A program made the translations under genes and the position numbers. The notes beneath the pieces are model-generated. The model had not been told where the DNA came from. It made no database searches and saw only the letters and a program-made list of their open reading frames with translations. Below are positions 62,242 to 64,000 of a stretch of 64,000 nucleotides of DNA, one piece after another. Within the stretch, counting starts at the first letter, position 1. Every line of letters starts with the position of its first letter. The stretch spans positions 1 to 64,000 of the forward strand of contig CAMPDV010001279.1 of NCBI GenBank assembly GCA_946699065.1, in the 5' to 3' direction. Source of the DNA: Loxodes magnus. Lineage: Eukaryota > Ciliophora > Karyorelictea > Loxodida > Loxodidae.

Positions 62242-63474
62242 ATGGATAGTAAGATTGAGTAAAGCCACTTTTAAGAGAGACAAACTCGAGAAAATTTAAG
62301 ATAGAAAAATACTTAAAACACTGGAGTCGAGAAATTTAATGATTAAGTAGATTAAGATAAAAATGATGTATAACTGGGTAATTAGAATGTTAAATAAGTT
62401 TATTGATATTCCTGAGTTGTTCTTATCTATAGTATAATCTTTGGAAGTACTTTTTCTCTTTTTGTTGATTATTTTCAAGGACTTCCTGCTATTAACAAAA
62501 CTAATTGAAGATAAATTTTCATTACAATAATTTTAACTCCTTTCTTTATTTATGAAATTGTTAATCTAAGTGCAAGCGAAAAAATGAAGTTGATGAACAA
62601 GAAAAGTTTAGCATTTGTAGTTTCTACATCGGTTTTTAATAGCTTGCGTTTGGGTTCGATTTCTTTCAGTCTTGGCTATACAACTGTAGCTAATACTGAT
62701 CTTATTTCTTGTACTACACCTATATTTATTATTTTGTGGTACTTGTGCACAGGAAAAAAAGTGATTATTTGGGAAATAGCTGGAAGTTTAATAGCTTTAT
62801 CAGGATGCTTTATAGCAATCTAAGAAACTACAAGATCAGAACATGATACACAAAACATTCCTTTTTTATAAAAGCTACTTTATGGAGATTTAGTTGCCTT
62901 TTTCAGTTCTTTTTTTGCAGGAATTTATTATCTAAATAACTAGTATTTAAGAGAAATAAAATATCCATTTTGATCGATGGTATGAATGAGAAGCCTTCTA
63001 AATTTCACATTTTTCTCAATTTACTCTCTAATTTTTGAGGGTTGTTCATGATTTGGTGAAGATACAGCTATTTTTGGATGTTTTAATGATAAGTGGTTTT
63101 GGTACAGTTTTGCAATGGGATTGATTACAGGACCTCCAAATTTTGTAATAGTTAAATCATTAGATTGGTTTGATTCATTAGTAGTGTCAACTTCGATACT
63201 GATAATACCTATATTATCTCCAATTATTGTGTGAGCAGCTGGAATGGAGCCATTCCCTGGTCTACTTGCATGTTTAGGAGGAATAGCAATTTTAAGTGGT
63301 ATATACATGTCTTCAGTAATAAGTGAATAAGTAAAGAAAAAATAAAGGCAAAAATAAATGAAAGAAGATCTAAAAAAATAAGAATAAGAGATTTAATAAT
63401 CGATAAACTTCTAAAATAAGCAAATTAAATATTATTTCATTTATTCTATCCTATTAAATACAACAAAGAGCTGA
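62242..63474 (+). CDS. drug/metabolite transporter superfamily (EamA/SLC35-like) membrane protein
   Basis: ATG 62242 to TGA 63472-63474, 410 residues in one frame. After a charged Gln-rich N-terminus (1-53), about ten membrane segments follow: one near 54-73 (VLIYSIIFGSTFSLF), then a tight series including SFSLGYTTVANTDLISCTTP, IAGSLIALSGCFIAI, GDLVAFFSSFFAGIYYLNNQ and ACLGGIAILSGIYMSS, the layout of two EamA repeats. Such proteins exchange nucleotide sugars, thiamine-like molecules or metabolites; substrate unknown. At least seven in-frame TGA codons lie in or beside membrane segments where Trp fits (VYWYSWVV, FWSMVWMR, VWAAG) and the final TGA stops. The last 50 residues after the final helix are Lys/Gln-rich and cytosolic by inference. 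Confidence 0.85.
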
Positions 63475-64000
63475 TTCTAAATAAAATCTTTTAATTAGTA
63501 ATTAAATAAATATACTTATAGAATTATAACTAAATACTTTTAAGGAGATAAAATAGTTTCTTTAAATATGATTACCTAGATATTATTTTTTAAAGTGTAG
63601 ATAGGCTGATTAAAAAAGAAGCTAATTTAAATTAGAATTATTATATTATTTGAATCACACAAGTATAGACTTGTTGTATTAATATTCTTATATTTCAGTA
63701 ATCTTGATATATTCTTTATTTTATATCTTCATATCACGAAGAAAAAGAACCCTTGTTAATTAATCATAAAACTAAGAGAATCCACTCAGCTAACTATTTT
63801 AAGTTCTATCTCTTTATAATTAAATGAATTATTTATTAATTTTAATAATATTAAAATTATCATAATTTAATATAATAGTTAAATAAACTATATCACTTGC
63901 GGAGTGTATTAAGGATTTTATAATATTTTAAGGTTTTTTTCTCTATCAAAGAACTCAAATCTTGAAAATAAAATCGATGGAATAATCCCTTAAAATAAGC
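63475..64000. other. AT-rich 3' region, no gene seen
   Basis: No motif, repeat or structured RNA; short protein-like readings only. Confidence 0.5.

Noticed and set aside
62296..63308. Minus-strand standard-code ORFs of 60 and 95 codons
   Set aside because: Both are shadows of the plus-strand transporter gene, which has consistent membrane segments in a single frame.

Overview
The window reads as nuclear DNA of a ciliate that uses a karyorelict-type code (Loxodes and relatives; Condylostoma has a similar code). It is very AT-rich. Recognisable proteins only appear when TAA and TAG are read as Gln and internal TGA as Trp: the Arf motifs WDVGG and NKQD, the sterol-desaturase histidine boxes, the RING finger and a DMT transporter all depend on this. 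The same genes end at TGA, so TGA is both Trp and stop. ORFs defined with the standard code are mostly shadows here. Because every frame on both strands is formally open, I accepted genes on family motifs, protein-like composition and plausible tiny introns, and lowered confidence where only composition supports a call.

Layout. 1-16 kb: several unrecognised, mostly coiled-coil or basic proteins on both strands, one (minus strand, 11.5-12.6 kb) with a clear 16-nt intron. 16.4-17.2 kb: an intact fatty acid hydroxylase/sterol desaturase. 18.7-27.3 kb: two inverted copies of a short coiled-coil-encoding retroelement, a 5'-truncated Arf fragment, two Arf-like GTPases with altered catalytic residues, a minisatellite and a pair of structured repeats. 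28-38 kb: gene-poor, with a segmental duplication, a probable plus-strand gene near 34 kb and a third, truncated retroelement copy. 38.7-45 kb: a coiled-coil protein with LC8-type TQT motifs followed by a decayed non-LTR retrotransposon (endonuclease, reverse transcriptase, Cys-His tail), possibly one 6-kb LINE. 45-48.4 kb: about 34 copies of a roughly 98-bp repeat with dimeric higher-order structure.

48.5-55.3 kb: a RING-kelch protein, a degraded or intron-split kinesin motor and a coiled-coil gene with 16-nt introns. 55.4-58.3 kb, minus strand: a secreted or membrane receptor with two type I periplasmic-binding (Venus flytrap) modules. 59.0-59.7 kb: a possible EF-hand protein. 60.3-61.2 kb: a fourth retroelement copy in a GC-rich island. 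62.2-63.5 kb: a drug/metabolite-type transporter.

No operon-like logic links the genes. The strongest candidates for something undescribed are the retroelement family with a covarying 3' stem-loop, the twin three-stem repeat at 25.8-26.0 kb, the catalytically altered Arf paralogs and the TQT-bearing protein joined to the LINE. No database search was possible. Element boundaries and the ends of unrecognised genes are approximate.
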